The notes under the pieces: generated by a model
The model's database searches: none
What the model saw: only the letters and a program-made list of their open reading frames with translations
Told to the model about the DNA's origin: nothing
Part shown: positions 17,216 through 25,067 of the stretch, piece after piece
Position numbering within the stretch: the first letter of the stretch is position 1
Layout of the letters: every line of letters starts with the position of its first letter
Translations under genes and position numbers: made by a program
Assembly (NCBI RefSeq): GCF_030160075.1
Contig: NZ_BSNQ01000009.1
Span: forward strand, 368,295 to 432,294
Direction of reading: 5' to 3'
DNA length: 64,000 bases
Origin: Dyella lipolytica
Lineage (GTDB): Bacteria; Pseudomonadota; Gammaproteobacteria; Xanthomonadales; Rhodanobacteraceae

Positions 17216-17441
17216 GCGCCTATTCTACGTGGTGACTGCTTAGGCGTGATGGTTATAACCCGCCGAAAACGGCTTCCACTACACGGAAACGGCCCGAATC
17301 GCGTAATCTATAGCTGTAACGCCGCGGCACGCCCGGCGCTCGTAAGGCACAGCGGCACCCCAGCCCTTCCCGCGAGTTACCCCGCCGCGTCGCGCGGCAC
17401 GCACCCCCCGTACCCCGCAACAACCCGAGAAGACAACAACC

Positions 17442-18218
17442 ATGGTGGCTTTGGCGACCGAGCAAGTAATCGACGTCCAACACTGGAACGACAGCCTTTT
17501 CAGCTTTCGCACCACGCGCGATCCCGGCTTCCGCTTCGACAGCGGCCAGTTCGTGATGATCGGCATGGAAGTGGATGGCCGTCCGCTGATGCGCGCCTAT
17601 TCGATCGCCAGTGCCAGCTGGGAAGAACACCTGGAGTTTTTCTCCATCAAGGTACAGAACGGCCCGCTTACCTCGCGCCTGCAGCACCTGAAGCCCGGCG
17701 ACAGCATCACGGTGAGCCGCAAACCGACCGGCACACTGGTGCTTACGGATCTCAAGCCCGGCAAGCATCTTTACCTGCTCGGCACCGGCACCGGCCTTGC
17801 GCCCTTCATGAGCATCATCCGCGACCCGGAAACCTATGAGCGTTACGAGAAGATCGTGCTTGCGCACGGCGTGCGCAACATCAACGATCTCGCCTACGCC
17901 GATTATTTGCAGAACGAGCTGCCGCAGCACGATTATCTGGGCGAGCTGGTGCGCGAAAAGCTGATCTATTACCCCACCGTCACACGCGAACCGTTCCGCA
18001 ACCGCGGCCGCATCACCGACAACATCGTCGATGGTGCGATGAGCCAGACTATCGGACTGCCGCCGCTCAGTCCCGACACCGATCGTCTCATGCTATGTGG
18101 TAGCCCCGCGATGCTTGACGATCTGTGCGCATTGCTTGATGCACGCGGCTTTCATGCCTCGCCGCGCACGCGCGAGCCGGGCGATTACGTGATCGAACGG
18201 GCCTTCGTCGAGAAGTAG
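17442..18218 (+). CDS. fpr: Ferredoxin/flavodoxin-NADP reductase
   Basis: 258 residues. An FAD-binding barrel with RAYSIASASW (the RxYS motif near residue 51), an NADP domain with GTGTGLAPFMSIIRDPETYE and LMLCGSPAMLDDL, and the C-terminus YVIERAFVEK of the Fpr subfamily, whose last residues cover the flavin. It exchanges electrons between NADPH and ferredoxin or flavodoxin, often in oxidative-stress defence and Fe-S cluster repair. It is preceded by 226 bases without a gene, in which I could not identify an operator. Confidence 0.92.
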   Translation: MVALATEQVIDVQHWNDSLFSFRTTRDPGFRFDSGQFVMIGMEVDGRPLMRAYSIASASWEEHLEFFSIKVQNGPLTSRLQHLKPGDSITVSRKPTGTLVLTDLKPGKHLYLLGTGTGLAPFMSIIRDPETYERYEKIVLAHGVRNINDLAYADYLQNELPQHDYLGELVREKLIYYPTVTREPFRNRGRITDNIVDGAMSQTIGLPPLSPDTDRLMLCGSPAMLDDLCALLDARGFHASPRTREPGDYVIERAFVEK

Positions 18219-18225
18219 TGCGCGC

Positions 18226-18879
18226 TCAGTCGCGCACGCGCCCTTTGCCTTCGTTGTCCCAGTAACCGAACACGCGACGCGCAATAAGTTTGTACAACCG
18301 CTTGCCGGTCGCACGCCACAAGCGCGAATGCCAGGCCGGTGTTTTCAGCATCGCTTGTTGACGCGCACTGAGCGCATGCACGCAATACGTGCGTTTGTGC
18401 TTAAGCAGATGGCGCAAATCTTCGCGCGCTAGCAGACGAAACAAACGGCCGCGCCGGCCGCGCGTCCAGGCGATCTGGAAATCGACAAGAGCCGGACGCC
18501 CATCCGTGCGCACCAGCCAGTTCGGTTCTTTGGCGAGATCGTTGTGCACGATGCCGTGCCGGTGCAATTGTGCGAGCAGGCGCAACGCATCGCGGTAATA
18601 AGCGGGTTCGCGCGGCTGCGCTTGTTGCATCGGCTGGCCGGCGATGTAGCCGCGCAGAAGTTCGCGACCGTTCCATCCCAGCAATGACGGCACGCCGTCC
18701 ACGCCGTTCAATCTTGCGAGCGCACGTGCTTCGCGCGCAGCGGCGCGGCGTGCAAAAGCGCGCGCCCACCAACGCGCCGCACGGATATCGCGACGGATCA
18801 TCCGTACGCCATCGCGTTCGACGATCTCGATGCGACCGAGCTCGTCGGCCTTGAGCAGGATGGAATCGACGTTTGACAC
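18226..18879 (-). CDS. Small RIO-like protein kinase/phosphotransferase
   Basis: 217 residues from a GTG start. The kinase signatures are short but clear: catalytic loop GIVHNDLAKEPNWLV (HxDxxxxN) near residue 120 and the metal-binding motif LVDFQIAW, in which DFG is replaced by DFQ. The glycine-rich loop is not obvious. The C-terminal third is basic. Such minimal kinases occur in many proteobacteria and resemble RIO1 or lipopolysaccharide kinases; the substrate is unknown. It converges with fpr, 7 bases apart. Confidence 0.7.
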   Translation of the reverse strand: MSNVDSILLKADELGRIEIVERDGVRMIRRDIRAARWWARAFARRAAAREARALARLNGVDGVPSLLGWNGRELLRGYIAGQPMQQAQPREPAYYRDALRLLAQLHRHGIVHNDLAKEPNWLVRTDGRPALVDFQIAWTRGRRGRLFRLLAREDLRHLLKHKRTYCVHALSARQQAMLKTPAWHSRLWRATGKRLYKLIARRVFGYWDNEGKGRVRD

Positions 18880-18986
18880 AAACCTACCGATGAAAGAATG
18901 GCAGACGGCTTGCCGTCCGCACCGCGGCGACAGACTATTGTGGCCGATCCGCGGCTACGTCGCCGCCCCGAGGACGACCGACTGCC

Positions 18987-19469
18987 ATGCTGGATATCGC
19001 ACTTTACGTATTGGCGGGCCTGTTGATCGTCGGTGGACTGATCGGCGCCGTGCTCCCCACCTTGCCCGGCATCCCGATGATCTTCGGCGGCATTTGGCTC
19101 GCTGCGGCCGTCGATGGTTACCGGCACTTGGGCACGGGTTGGCTGATCGGGCTCGGCATACTGGCCGCTTTCGGCGTACTGGTGGATTTCATCGCCGCGT
19201 CGATCGGCGCGAAGCGCGTAGGCGCCAGTCAGCGGGCCATGTGGGGTGCCACATTGGGAACCCTGGTCGGCCTGTTCTTCGGCTTGCCCGGTCTGATCCT
19301 CGGGCCGTTCGTGGGTGCGCTTCTTGGGGAGTTCACGTCGAGCAAGAGCGTATTGCGCTCTGCTCACGTGGGCCTCGGCACCTGGCTGGGTCTGCTGTTC
19401 GGCGCCCTGGTGAAGCTGGTGATTTCGCTCATGATGGTCGGTCTTTTCGGCTTTGCCATGCTTCTGTGA
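18987..19469 (+). CDS. DUF456 membrane protein
   Basis: 160 residues, almost all hydrophobic. The family pattern of glycine-rich helices is evident: VLAGLLIVGGLIGAVLPTLP at the start, then GVLVDFIAASIGAKRVGASQ, and FGLPGLILGPFVGALLGEF. DUF456 proteins are integral membrane proteins of unknown function. It is divergent from the kinase-like gene and followed after 80 bases by the DUF885 gene, which has its own ribosome site. Confidence 0.82.
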   Translation: MLDIALYVLAGLLIVGGLIGAVLPTLPGIPMIFGGIWLAAAVDGYRHLGTGWLIGLGILAAFGVLVDFIAASIGAKRVGASQRAMWGATLGTLVGLFFGLPGLILGPFVGALLGEFTSSKSVLRSAHVGLGTWLGLLFGALVKLVISLMMVGLFGFAMLL

Positions 19470-19549
19470 CAACGACCCAACCTTAGGTACATGACGCCTA
19501 GCACGACGCACGCATAAGCTCGTCCCACCAAACTCTGGGGATATCCACC

Positions 19550-21325
19550 ATGACCAAACGTCTCGCCTTTGCCGTGGCGATCGCACTGGCTGCTGCCGGA
19601 TCGGTTCACGCCCAAGCGACCCACGCCCCATCCTGGGTCGAACGCAGCAACGCCGACGCCAAGGTGCTGCTCGACGAGCAAGCTCGCTTCAGCCCTGAAT
19701 TCGCCACGCAGGTGGGTCTGCCGGGCTACGACGACAAGGTGGCCGACCTCAAGCCCAATGTCGACGCGCGCGCCCGCGCTGCGCTGGTGGACGCCAAAGC
19801 CAAGCTCGGGAAGATGCTGGCCGGCGAGAAGGACGCCAACGTACGGCAAGATTTGCAGATCATGATCAAAGCCGCCGATCTGCAGATCGAAGGTATCGAT
19901 CTCAACGACAAATACATGCTGCCGTACCAGGACGTCGCGCAGCTGATTTTCAACGGCGAGTTCTACCTGCTGAAAGACGATGTGGACGCCAAGCGCCGTC
20001 CGCTCGCGCTCAAACGTCTCGAGTGCTACGTAGGTAAAGCGCCGGGTTGTACGCCGATTACCCAGTTGGCCGAAGCGCAAACCACCGAACGTCTCGCCGA
20101 CAAGAAGCTGCTTGGTCCCTACAAGGGCGATGTCGATCAAAGGCTTGCCAATACCCAGCGCTATACGCAAGGCATTCGGCAGTTATTCGCCAAATACAAA
20201 CTCGATGATGCCGAAGGCAAGGCCGCGCTCGATGCGATGGACAGCCAGCTGAAGGAATACGACGCATGGGTGCACAGCACCATCGTGCCGCGCCAACGCG
20301 ACGACTTCCGTTTGCCCGAGCCGCTGTATGCCTACAACCTCAAGCAGGTAGGCATCGACATTCCGCCGGAGCAGCTCATCAAGCAAGCGCAGCTGGAATT
20401 CGTGGAACTGCGCTCCACCATGCAGATGATCGCGCCGACGGTCGCCAAGGCCGAAGGTATTCAGTCCACCGATTATCGCGATGTGTTCAAGGCGCTCAAG
20501 CAACAGCAATTGGGCAAGGATGACGTCGTGCCGTGGTATCACGAAGTCATCGGCAAGATCGAAGACATCATCCGCCGCGAGCACATCATCACGCTGCCCC
20601 AGCGTGACATGCAGATGCGCATGGCCTCCGACGCGGAAGCCGCCTCCGTCCCCGCACCGCATATGGATCCGCCGCCTCTCGTCAACAATCACGGCGAGCA
20701 AGGCACGTTTGTGCTGACCATGGGCAACCCCTCGACAAACAAAGACACGTCCGATGCGTACGACGATTTCACTTACAAGGCCGCCGCGTGGACACTGACC
20801 TCTCACGAAGGGCGCCCTGGCCATGAGCTGCAGTTCGCCGCGATGGTAGAACGCGGCGTATCGCTGGCGCGCAGCCTGTTCGCGTTCAACAGCGTCAACG
20901 TGGAAGGCTGGGCGTTGTATTCGGAAGCGGAAATGCTGCCCTACGAACCGCCGGCCGGCCAGTTCAGCGCGTTGCAGGCCCGCTTGATGCGTGCTGCCCG
21001 CGCTTTCCTCGATCCGATGTTGAATCTCGGCATGATCAGCAAGGAGCGCGCGCACGACGTGCTGCGCAATGACGTCGGTCTATCCGAAGCGCTGACGCGC
21101 GAAGAACTGGATCGCTACACCTTCAATAGCCCCGGTCAAGCGACCTCGTATTTCTACGGGTACATGCGCTTGCAGCAGCTGCGTCTGCAAACCGAACTGG
21201 CGCTAGGGAAAAACTTCAATCGTCAGGCCTTCAACGATTTCGTCGTCGGCCAGGGCCTATTGCCGCCCGATCAATTGGCGGAAGCGGTTCGCACGCAATT
21301 CATTCCTTCGCAACAGAAACATTGA
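19550..21325 (+). CDS. Exported DUF885 metallopeptidase-like protein
   Basis: 591 residues with a signal peptide (LAFAVAIALAAAGSVHAQ). The body is a long alpha-helical DUF885 domain. Near residue 420 it has SHEGRPGHELQF, the HExxxGH-type metal-site motif of the family, and the conserved FNSVNVEGWALYSEAEML follows. DUF885 proteins resemble M32-type carboxypeptidases, but few have been characterised. It is probably periplasmic. A strong hairpin follows the stop. Confidence 0.85.
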   Translation: MTKRLAFAVAIALAAAGSVHAQATHAPSWVERSNADAKVLLDEQARFSPEFATQVGLPGYDDKVADLKPNVDARARAALVDAKAKLGKMLAGEKDANVRQDLQIMIKAADLQIEGIDLNDKYMLPYQDVAQLIFNGEFYLLKDDVDAKRRPLALKRLECYVGKAPGCTPITQLAEAQTTERLADKKLLGPYKGDVDQRLANTQRYTQGIRQLFAKYKLDDAEGKAALDAMDSQLKEYDAWVHSTIVPRQRDDFRLPEPLYAYNLKQVGIDIPPEQLIKQAQLEFVELRSTMQMIAPTVAKAEGIQSTDYRDVFKALKQQQLGKDDVVPWYHEVIGKIEDIIRREHIITLPQRDMQMRMASDAEAASVPAPHMDPPPLVNNHGEQGTFVLTMGNPSTNKDTSDAYDDFTYKAAAWTLTSHEGRPGHELQFAAMVERGVSLARSLFAFNSVNVEGWALYSEAEMLPYEPPAGQFSALQARLMRAARAFLDPMLNLGMISKERAHDVLRNDVGLSEALTREELDRYTFNSPGQATSYFYGYMRLQQLRLQTELALGKNFNRQAFNDFVVGQGLLPPDQLAEAVRTQFIPSQQKH

Positions 21326-21333
21326 TGGTTGTC

Positions 21334-21369
21334 GACGGGCGGATCGCGCAGCGCTCCGCCCGTCCTTTC
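21334..21369 (+). terminator. Terminator of the DUF885 gene
   Basis: GACGGGCGGA, 11-base loop, TCCGCCCGTC then CTTTCC. A perfect 10-base-pair stem 8 bases after the stop, with only a short T run. Confidence 0.6.
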
Positions 21370-21394
21370 CTGCTGCACTAGGCAGAAAGTCCGC

Positions 21395-22063
21395 TCATAA
21401 CGGCGCAGTAGGAATCACATAGAAAAGCACGGCAAGAAATTGCAGCACACTTCCGGTCAACACAAAGAAATGCCACACCGAATGGTGATACGGCAACCGG
21501 CGCCAAAGATAGAACGGCACGCCTAACGTGTAAGCTGCACCGCCCGCGAGCAGCAGCACCATACCGCCCGTCTGCAAATGAGCGAGCAGCGGCCGGAATG
21601 CAATCATGCCGACCCAACCCATCGCGATATACAACAGCACGGCAAAGCGGCGGTAGCGCTTGAGCATGCCCAGCTCCAGCGCACTACCAAGCAGCGCCAG
21701 ACTCCAGACCATGCCGAACAGACTCCAACCCCAGGCGCCGCGCAACGCGATCAGGGTAAACGGGGTATAGGTGCCAGCGATCAGCAGAAAAATCGCAATG
21801 TGATCGAGCGTACGCAGCAAACGCCTAGCCGACTCAGTGCGGATCGTGTGATAGAGCGTCGATGCGGTGTAGAGCAGAACGAGCGACATGCCATAGACAG
21901 CACTCGCCAATACGTCACTGGCGGTGCCGGTGTCAGCGGCGCGTACGACAAGAACGACCAAGCCTAGGATGCTCAGCAGAATACCGATGCCATGAATCAC
22001 GCTGCTGGCCAGCTCGTCGCCGAACCCGTAACGAGGCAGCACCGCTTCGCTTGTTGCCGACAT
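21395..22063 (-). CDS. Hemolysin III / PAQR-family membrane protein
   Basis: 222 residues from ATG 22063, preceded by AGGAG at 8 bases. Seven predicted helices. Family residues include SSVIHGIGILLSILGLVVLV, the TLYHTI motif, LRTLDHIAIFLLIAGTYTPF and a C-terminal PYHHSVWHFFVLTGSVLQF; the histidines, serine and aspartate form the presumed zinc site. The function in bacteria is uncertain and the hemolysin name is historical. Single gene. Confidence 0.9.
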   Translation of the reverse strand: MSATSEAVLPRYGFGDELASSVIHGIGILLSILGLVVLVVRAADTGTASDVLASAVYGMSLVLLYTASTLYHTIRTESARRLLRTLDHIAIFLLIAGTYTPFTLIALRGAWGWSLFGMVWSLALLGSALELGMLKRYRRFAVLLYIAMGWVGMIAFRPLLAHLQTGGMVLLLAGGAAYTLGVPFYLWRRLPYHHSVWHFFVLTGSVLQFLAVLFYVIPTAPL

Positions 22064-22157
22064 GCAAACAACTCCTGAGCCGCTCGACAAATCACCGGGC
22101 CAAGCCGGCACATTAACCGGCTGGCCACGATTTACCTAATGGAATACAGCTAAAAAA

Positions 22158-22607
22158 TCAGGGTTCGATGATGAACGCGCCGAAGGCGATACCAAGATTC
22201 CATCCGTGCCCCTTGCCGCTCAGCGCGAGGGAAACATTGCCCTTCGTCAGCACCTGGCTATCGGCACTGGCCTGCGCACCGGCATGCGCTTCGGCCGTTG
22301 CGTAGTGACCCAATGTTTCGTGGATGTTGTAGACGCCGGTGAAGACACCTTTGCCGTCATCGATCTCGGTCGTGCCGAAGGTCAGGCCGCCGCCTTTCGC
22401 CCGGATATGCACATGCATGCTTTGGCCGTTGTTGCAGCTGATCGTGCCGCTGCCGGTCGCTGTCTTGTAGAACACCGACCACCCGGACAACTGGAAATGC
22501 ATCCCGCAATCGACGCTATGACTGGCATGCACGGGCGCCGATGCACCTAGCCAGCCGAGGCACAGCACCGCTGCTCCCACCCATTTCATGATGCCCATCG
22601 TTTTCAT
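22158..22607 (-). CDS. Secreted protein of unknown function, possibly DUF992-like
   Basis: 149 residues from ATG 22607 with a GAGAGAA ribosome site. The signal peptide is MKWVGAAVLCLGWLGASAPVHA. The mature protein is a small, probably all-beta domain with two cysteines (VDCGMHF, TISCNNG) and alternating glycines (HIRAKGGGLTFGTTEIDDG) that recall DUF992, a weak resemblance. It ends in the hydrophobic FGAFIIEP. It stands alone; no partner can be inferred. Confidence 0.65.
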   Translation of the reverse strand: MKTMGIMKWVGAAVLCLGWLGASAPVHASHSVDCGMHFQLSGWSVFYKTATGSGTISCNNGQSMHVHIRAKGGGLTFGTTEIDDGKGVFTGVYNIHETLGHYATAEAHAGAQASADSQVLTKGNVSLALSGKGHGWNLGIAFGAFIIEP

Positions 22608-22945
22608 TGGCCTATTCTCTCGTTTGCTAATGCCAGTCGATTGTCGCAAGGGCCGCCGCCCCGCTTTCGTGAAGGTGGTCATCACAAGGCGTGCACGCCC
22701 AACCAAGCTCCATCCAGGCATGATGCGCGTCAAGGGTATCGCCTCCCCGATACCCGTATCCTGCAACCCCGCACCCTTGCGGGGTTCTTTTTTTGTCCCG
22801 GCACCGCCGTAGCCCGTCTGGGCGGCTATTGCGCAAGCCAAGGCGACAGGCATAGGCTGAAGCCGCGCGTACCACGATCCCCCTGCGTCCCCACGCAGCG
22901 TGGCCAAAGCGCATCACAACCCACATCGCCGTCAGGAGGTCGCTT
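22608..22945 (+). other. Gene-free region with an orphan plus-strand terminator; candidate small RNA
   Basis: No convincing reading frame. It holds two consecutive hairpins. The first is GGGTATCG-CCTCCC-CGATACCC (22734-22755). The second is the terminator at 22765-22794. No annotated plus-strand gene ends upstream, so a short transcript from this region is plausible. A weak promoter-like pair (TTGGCC near 22607, TAATGC 15 bases on) precedes it. Confidence 0.3.
22765..22794 (+). terminator. Rho-independent terminator without an upstream plus-strand gene
   Basis: AACCCCGC, short loop, GCGGGGTT, C and seven T. Strong on the plus strand only. The nearest plus-strand gene upstream ends at 21325, beyond two minus-strand genes. 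Confidence 0.8.
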
Positions 22946-23605
22946 ATGCCGTCCGCAAGCCTGGCTGTTGTTCGTCGTGCGCACCCGGATATGGTGCGCG
23001 TTACCGCGCTCAGCGCGGCCATCGCTCTCAACCTCGCTGCACTCCTGTTCGCCATGCGGCCCTTGGCGCCGCAGTTCGCGAACGCGTTGGAAACGGTCAA
23101 GACTGAAACCGTGCGCATCATCGAACCGCCGCCAAAAGCACCGCCGCCGCCCGACATCGTTGTCAAAGCGCTACCCAAGCCCACGCCAGTCGTGCACGCT
23201 CCCGTTGTGCAGGTCAAACATGTCGACAACCCGGTAGCGACCGCCCCTCCGACGACCGAGCCGTCGCCGAACAGCAAACCCGTGACAACGACACCGCCGA
23301 CGACTACGCCGCCAACGATGGCGCCAGGCGTGGTATCGCTGGCCTACCGATCGTCGCCCTTGCGCTTTCCGGTACAGGCGATACGGCAGCACATGTCAGG
23401 CACGGTGCTGTTGCGCGTGCTGGTCGATGAGAACGGCAAGCCACTCGAAGTGCAGATCGAGCGCAGCAGCGGCCATACCTTGCTCGATCAAAGCGCCAGG
23501 GAACAGGTCTTGGCGGGCTGGCTATTTCAGCCGACGGAGATCGACGGGCACGCGGTACGCGCATGGGCGCGCGTACCGGTAAATTTTGCGTTACAGGAAC
23601 TTTGA
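22946..23605 (+). CDS. TonB-like energy-transducing protein
   Basis: 219 residues with a full AGGAGGT ribosome site 5 bases before the ATG. A single N-terminal anchor (VTALSAAIALNLAALLFAM), then a proline-rich periplasmic spacer (about 55-125, with EPPPKAPPPPDI and repeated TTPPTT), and a C-terminal TonB domain (PVQAIRQHMSGTVLLRVLVD to ARVPVNFAL). It would link the ExbBD motor to outer-membrane receptors. No exbB, exbD or receptor gene is adjacent, so it is an accessory TonB. Confidence 0.85.
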   Translation: MPSASLAVVRRAHPDMVRVTALSAAIALNLAALLFAMRPLAPQFANALETVKTETVRIIEPPPKAPPPPDIVVKALPKPTPVVHAPVVQVKHVDNPVATAPPTTEPSPNSKPVTTTPPTTTPPTMAPGVVSLAYRSSPLRFPVQAIRQHMSGTVLLRVLVDENGKPLEVQIERSSGHTLLDQSAREQVLAGWLFQPTEIDGHAVRAWARVPVNFALQEL

Positions 23606-23631
23606 AACGCCGTCTGCCGTAAAGGGATCGG

Positions 23632-23664
23632 GACCCGGCCAGCGTCCAGCGACTGGACCGGGTC
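23632..23664. terminator. Stem-loop between convergent genes
   Basis: GACCCGGCCAG and CTGGACCGGGTC pair with one bulged base. It lies 26 bases after the TonB-like stop. There is no T run, so its action as a terminator is uncertain. Confidence 0.4.
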
Positions 23665-23693
23665 TCGCTCCACGGCTACCGCAAGAAAATGTT

Positions 23694-23981
23694 TCAGTGC
23701 GACACGGACGGCGCCACGGCCGGCCGGCGCGCAATATGCACAATCGTCCAAATCAACCCAAACAGCAGCAGCGCCGGCAGGCACAAGGGCAACAGCGATA
23801 AAGCGATCACCGGCAGAACAAGCAACATGACCAGGCCGCCGATAAACAACCCGAGGGCGCCCGCAATCAAACCGAACAGCCCGCCGATCAATCCAAACGT
23901 CAGCTTGAACACCAGGCCGATCAGCGACCCGACGATCCAAAGCCCGCCCACCAACATAGCTATCAGCATCAATTCGATCAT
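23694..23981 (-). CDS. Small hydrophobic membrane protein, unknown function
   Basis: 95 residues, nearly all hydrophobic, with three probable helices (LMLIAMLVGGLWIVGSLIGL; FGLIGGLFGLIAGALGLFIG; ALSLLPLCLPALLLFGLIW) and a short basic C-terminus. GGAGA stands 9 bases before the ATG. I do not recognise a family. It converges with the TonB-like gene and is preceded upstream by the composite inverted repeat. Confidence 0.6.
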   Translation of the reverse strand: MIELMLIAMLVGGLWIVGSLIGLVFKLTFGLIGGLFGLIAGALGLFIGGLVMLLVLPVIALSLLPLCLPALLLFGLIWTIVHIARRPAVAPSVSH

Positions 23982-24440
23982 GTCCGTTTCTCCGACGTCA
24001 GCCGTACGGTCAGATGCGCCTTACCCGATGAAGGTTTAAGGCCTGTCATAAGCATAGGCCGATGTGCGCTGTGGTCCATGCTGCAAAAGTCATGCTTGTA
24101 ATTTAGAGCCTGCCCTCATGGTCCGCGTGGCCCGCGCCGGGATCTGTTTGCGCGCACGACAAGGAGGAGCGAGGGAGTGTATGTCGATACACGGCTGAGC
24201 GAGGACGCAGGCGTGTGGGCAAACAGACCCGGCCCGAAGGGTTGTCGCTGAGTGGCCGCCAGGCGGCAGTGCGTGGCGCGGCGCCTGACTGGCCGTCAGG
24301 TCAAGCCGCGCGCTGCCGCCTGGCGGCCACTCAGCGACAACGCGGGCTACGCGGACCATGAGGGCAGGCTCTTCGCCTTACGCCTACTTAACGATAGGCA
24401 TGTTCCACTGCCGATCGTCCCCAGTCTGCCCACGAAACCT
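23982..24440. repeat. Intergenic region with a composite nested inverted repeat (24106-24371)
   Basis: An outer pair of 31-base arms (24106-24136 and 24341-24371) differs at one position. Inside lie two further hairpins side by side. One runs from about 24138 to 24232, with TGTTTGCGCGCAC against GTGTGGGCAAACA and a central GTGTAT-GTCG-ATACAC. The other has perfect 27-base arms at 24242-24268 and 24314-24340, enclosing CCTGAC/GTCAGG. As RNA it would fold into a three-way junction. Short open frames inside it are by-products. The remainder of the gap shows nothing. Confidence 0.8.
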
Positions 24441-25019
24441 ATGCGTACGTACAGACATAGCCTTAAAACATTACGTGACGTTGCGCTGGCGCATACGCTC
24501 GAAAAAAATCCGGATCTCGCTTCGCTTGCCCGCGAACTCGGCGGCATCATCCATCGCGATATGCGTGCGCTTGCTGATGGCTTGTCCGATCTGCGCAACC
24601 ACAATCGCGGTTTCGAGCGTTGGCTGGTAGGACGTCGCGGCCGCCCTGGTGTAAGCGTACTGGTGATGGCATGGCCTCCCGGATACACCACGCCTTCGCA
24701 CGATCACTCAGGTCTGTGGGGCATCGAATTGAGTTTGTACGGTGCACTGGAAGTGGAATCGTGGTCGCGCGCTTCCACCGCACAGCCGTGGCAGCTGCGC
24801 GGGCGCGATTGGCTGGGGCCGGGCGACGCCACGTGGTTCGACGCCGATATGCCCTACATGCATCGCTGTCGCAATCTTTCGCGACAAGAAACGGCATTGA
24901 CGCTGCATGTCTATGGCGGCGATCTCGACGATTACACCACGTACGAACAAATCGAGGCCGAACCGTTCTGGCAAAGCCAGCCTCAGCGCGCGAGGATTGC
25001 CGGTCCGCTTCGCGTCTGA
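24441..25019 (+). CDS. Cysteine dioxygenase-type cupin protein
   Basis: 192 residues from ATG 24441. A type I cysteine-dioxygenase-like cupin: PSHDHSGLWGIELSLYGALE carries the HxH iron ligands (near residue 90), and a third histidine lies in YMHRCRNLS. These enzymes add dioxygen to thiols such as cysteine or 3-mercaptopropionate using Fe(II). Substrate residues cannot be confirmed by eye. It is followed after 48 bases by an FAD-dependent protein, an apparent operon. The only visible upstream DNA is the composite inverted repeat. Confidence 0.75.
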   Translation: MRTYRHSLKTLRDVALAHTLEKNPDLASLARELGGIIHRDMRALADGLSDLRNHNRGFERWLVGRRGRPGVSVLVMAWPPGYTTPSHDHSGLWGIELSLYGALEVESWSRASTAQPWQLRGRDWLGPGDATWFDADMPYMHRCRNLSRQETALTLHVYGGDLDDYTTYEQIEAEPFWQSQPQRARIAGPLRV

Positions 25020-25067
25020 TATCAAGACAGATCAGCCTTCAACCACGTTGCAACAACAAGGAGTGAC

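Noticed and set aside
16667-17839. 390-codon open frame on the plus strand
   Set aside because: Covers the antisense of dusA and the wrong frame of fpr; both real genes are certain.
24090-24359. 89-codon frame within the composite inverted repeat
   Set aside because: Its sequence follows the arms of the repeat and has no ribosome site or domain.
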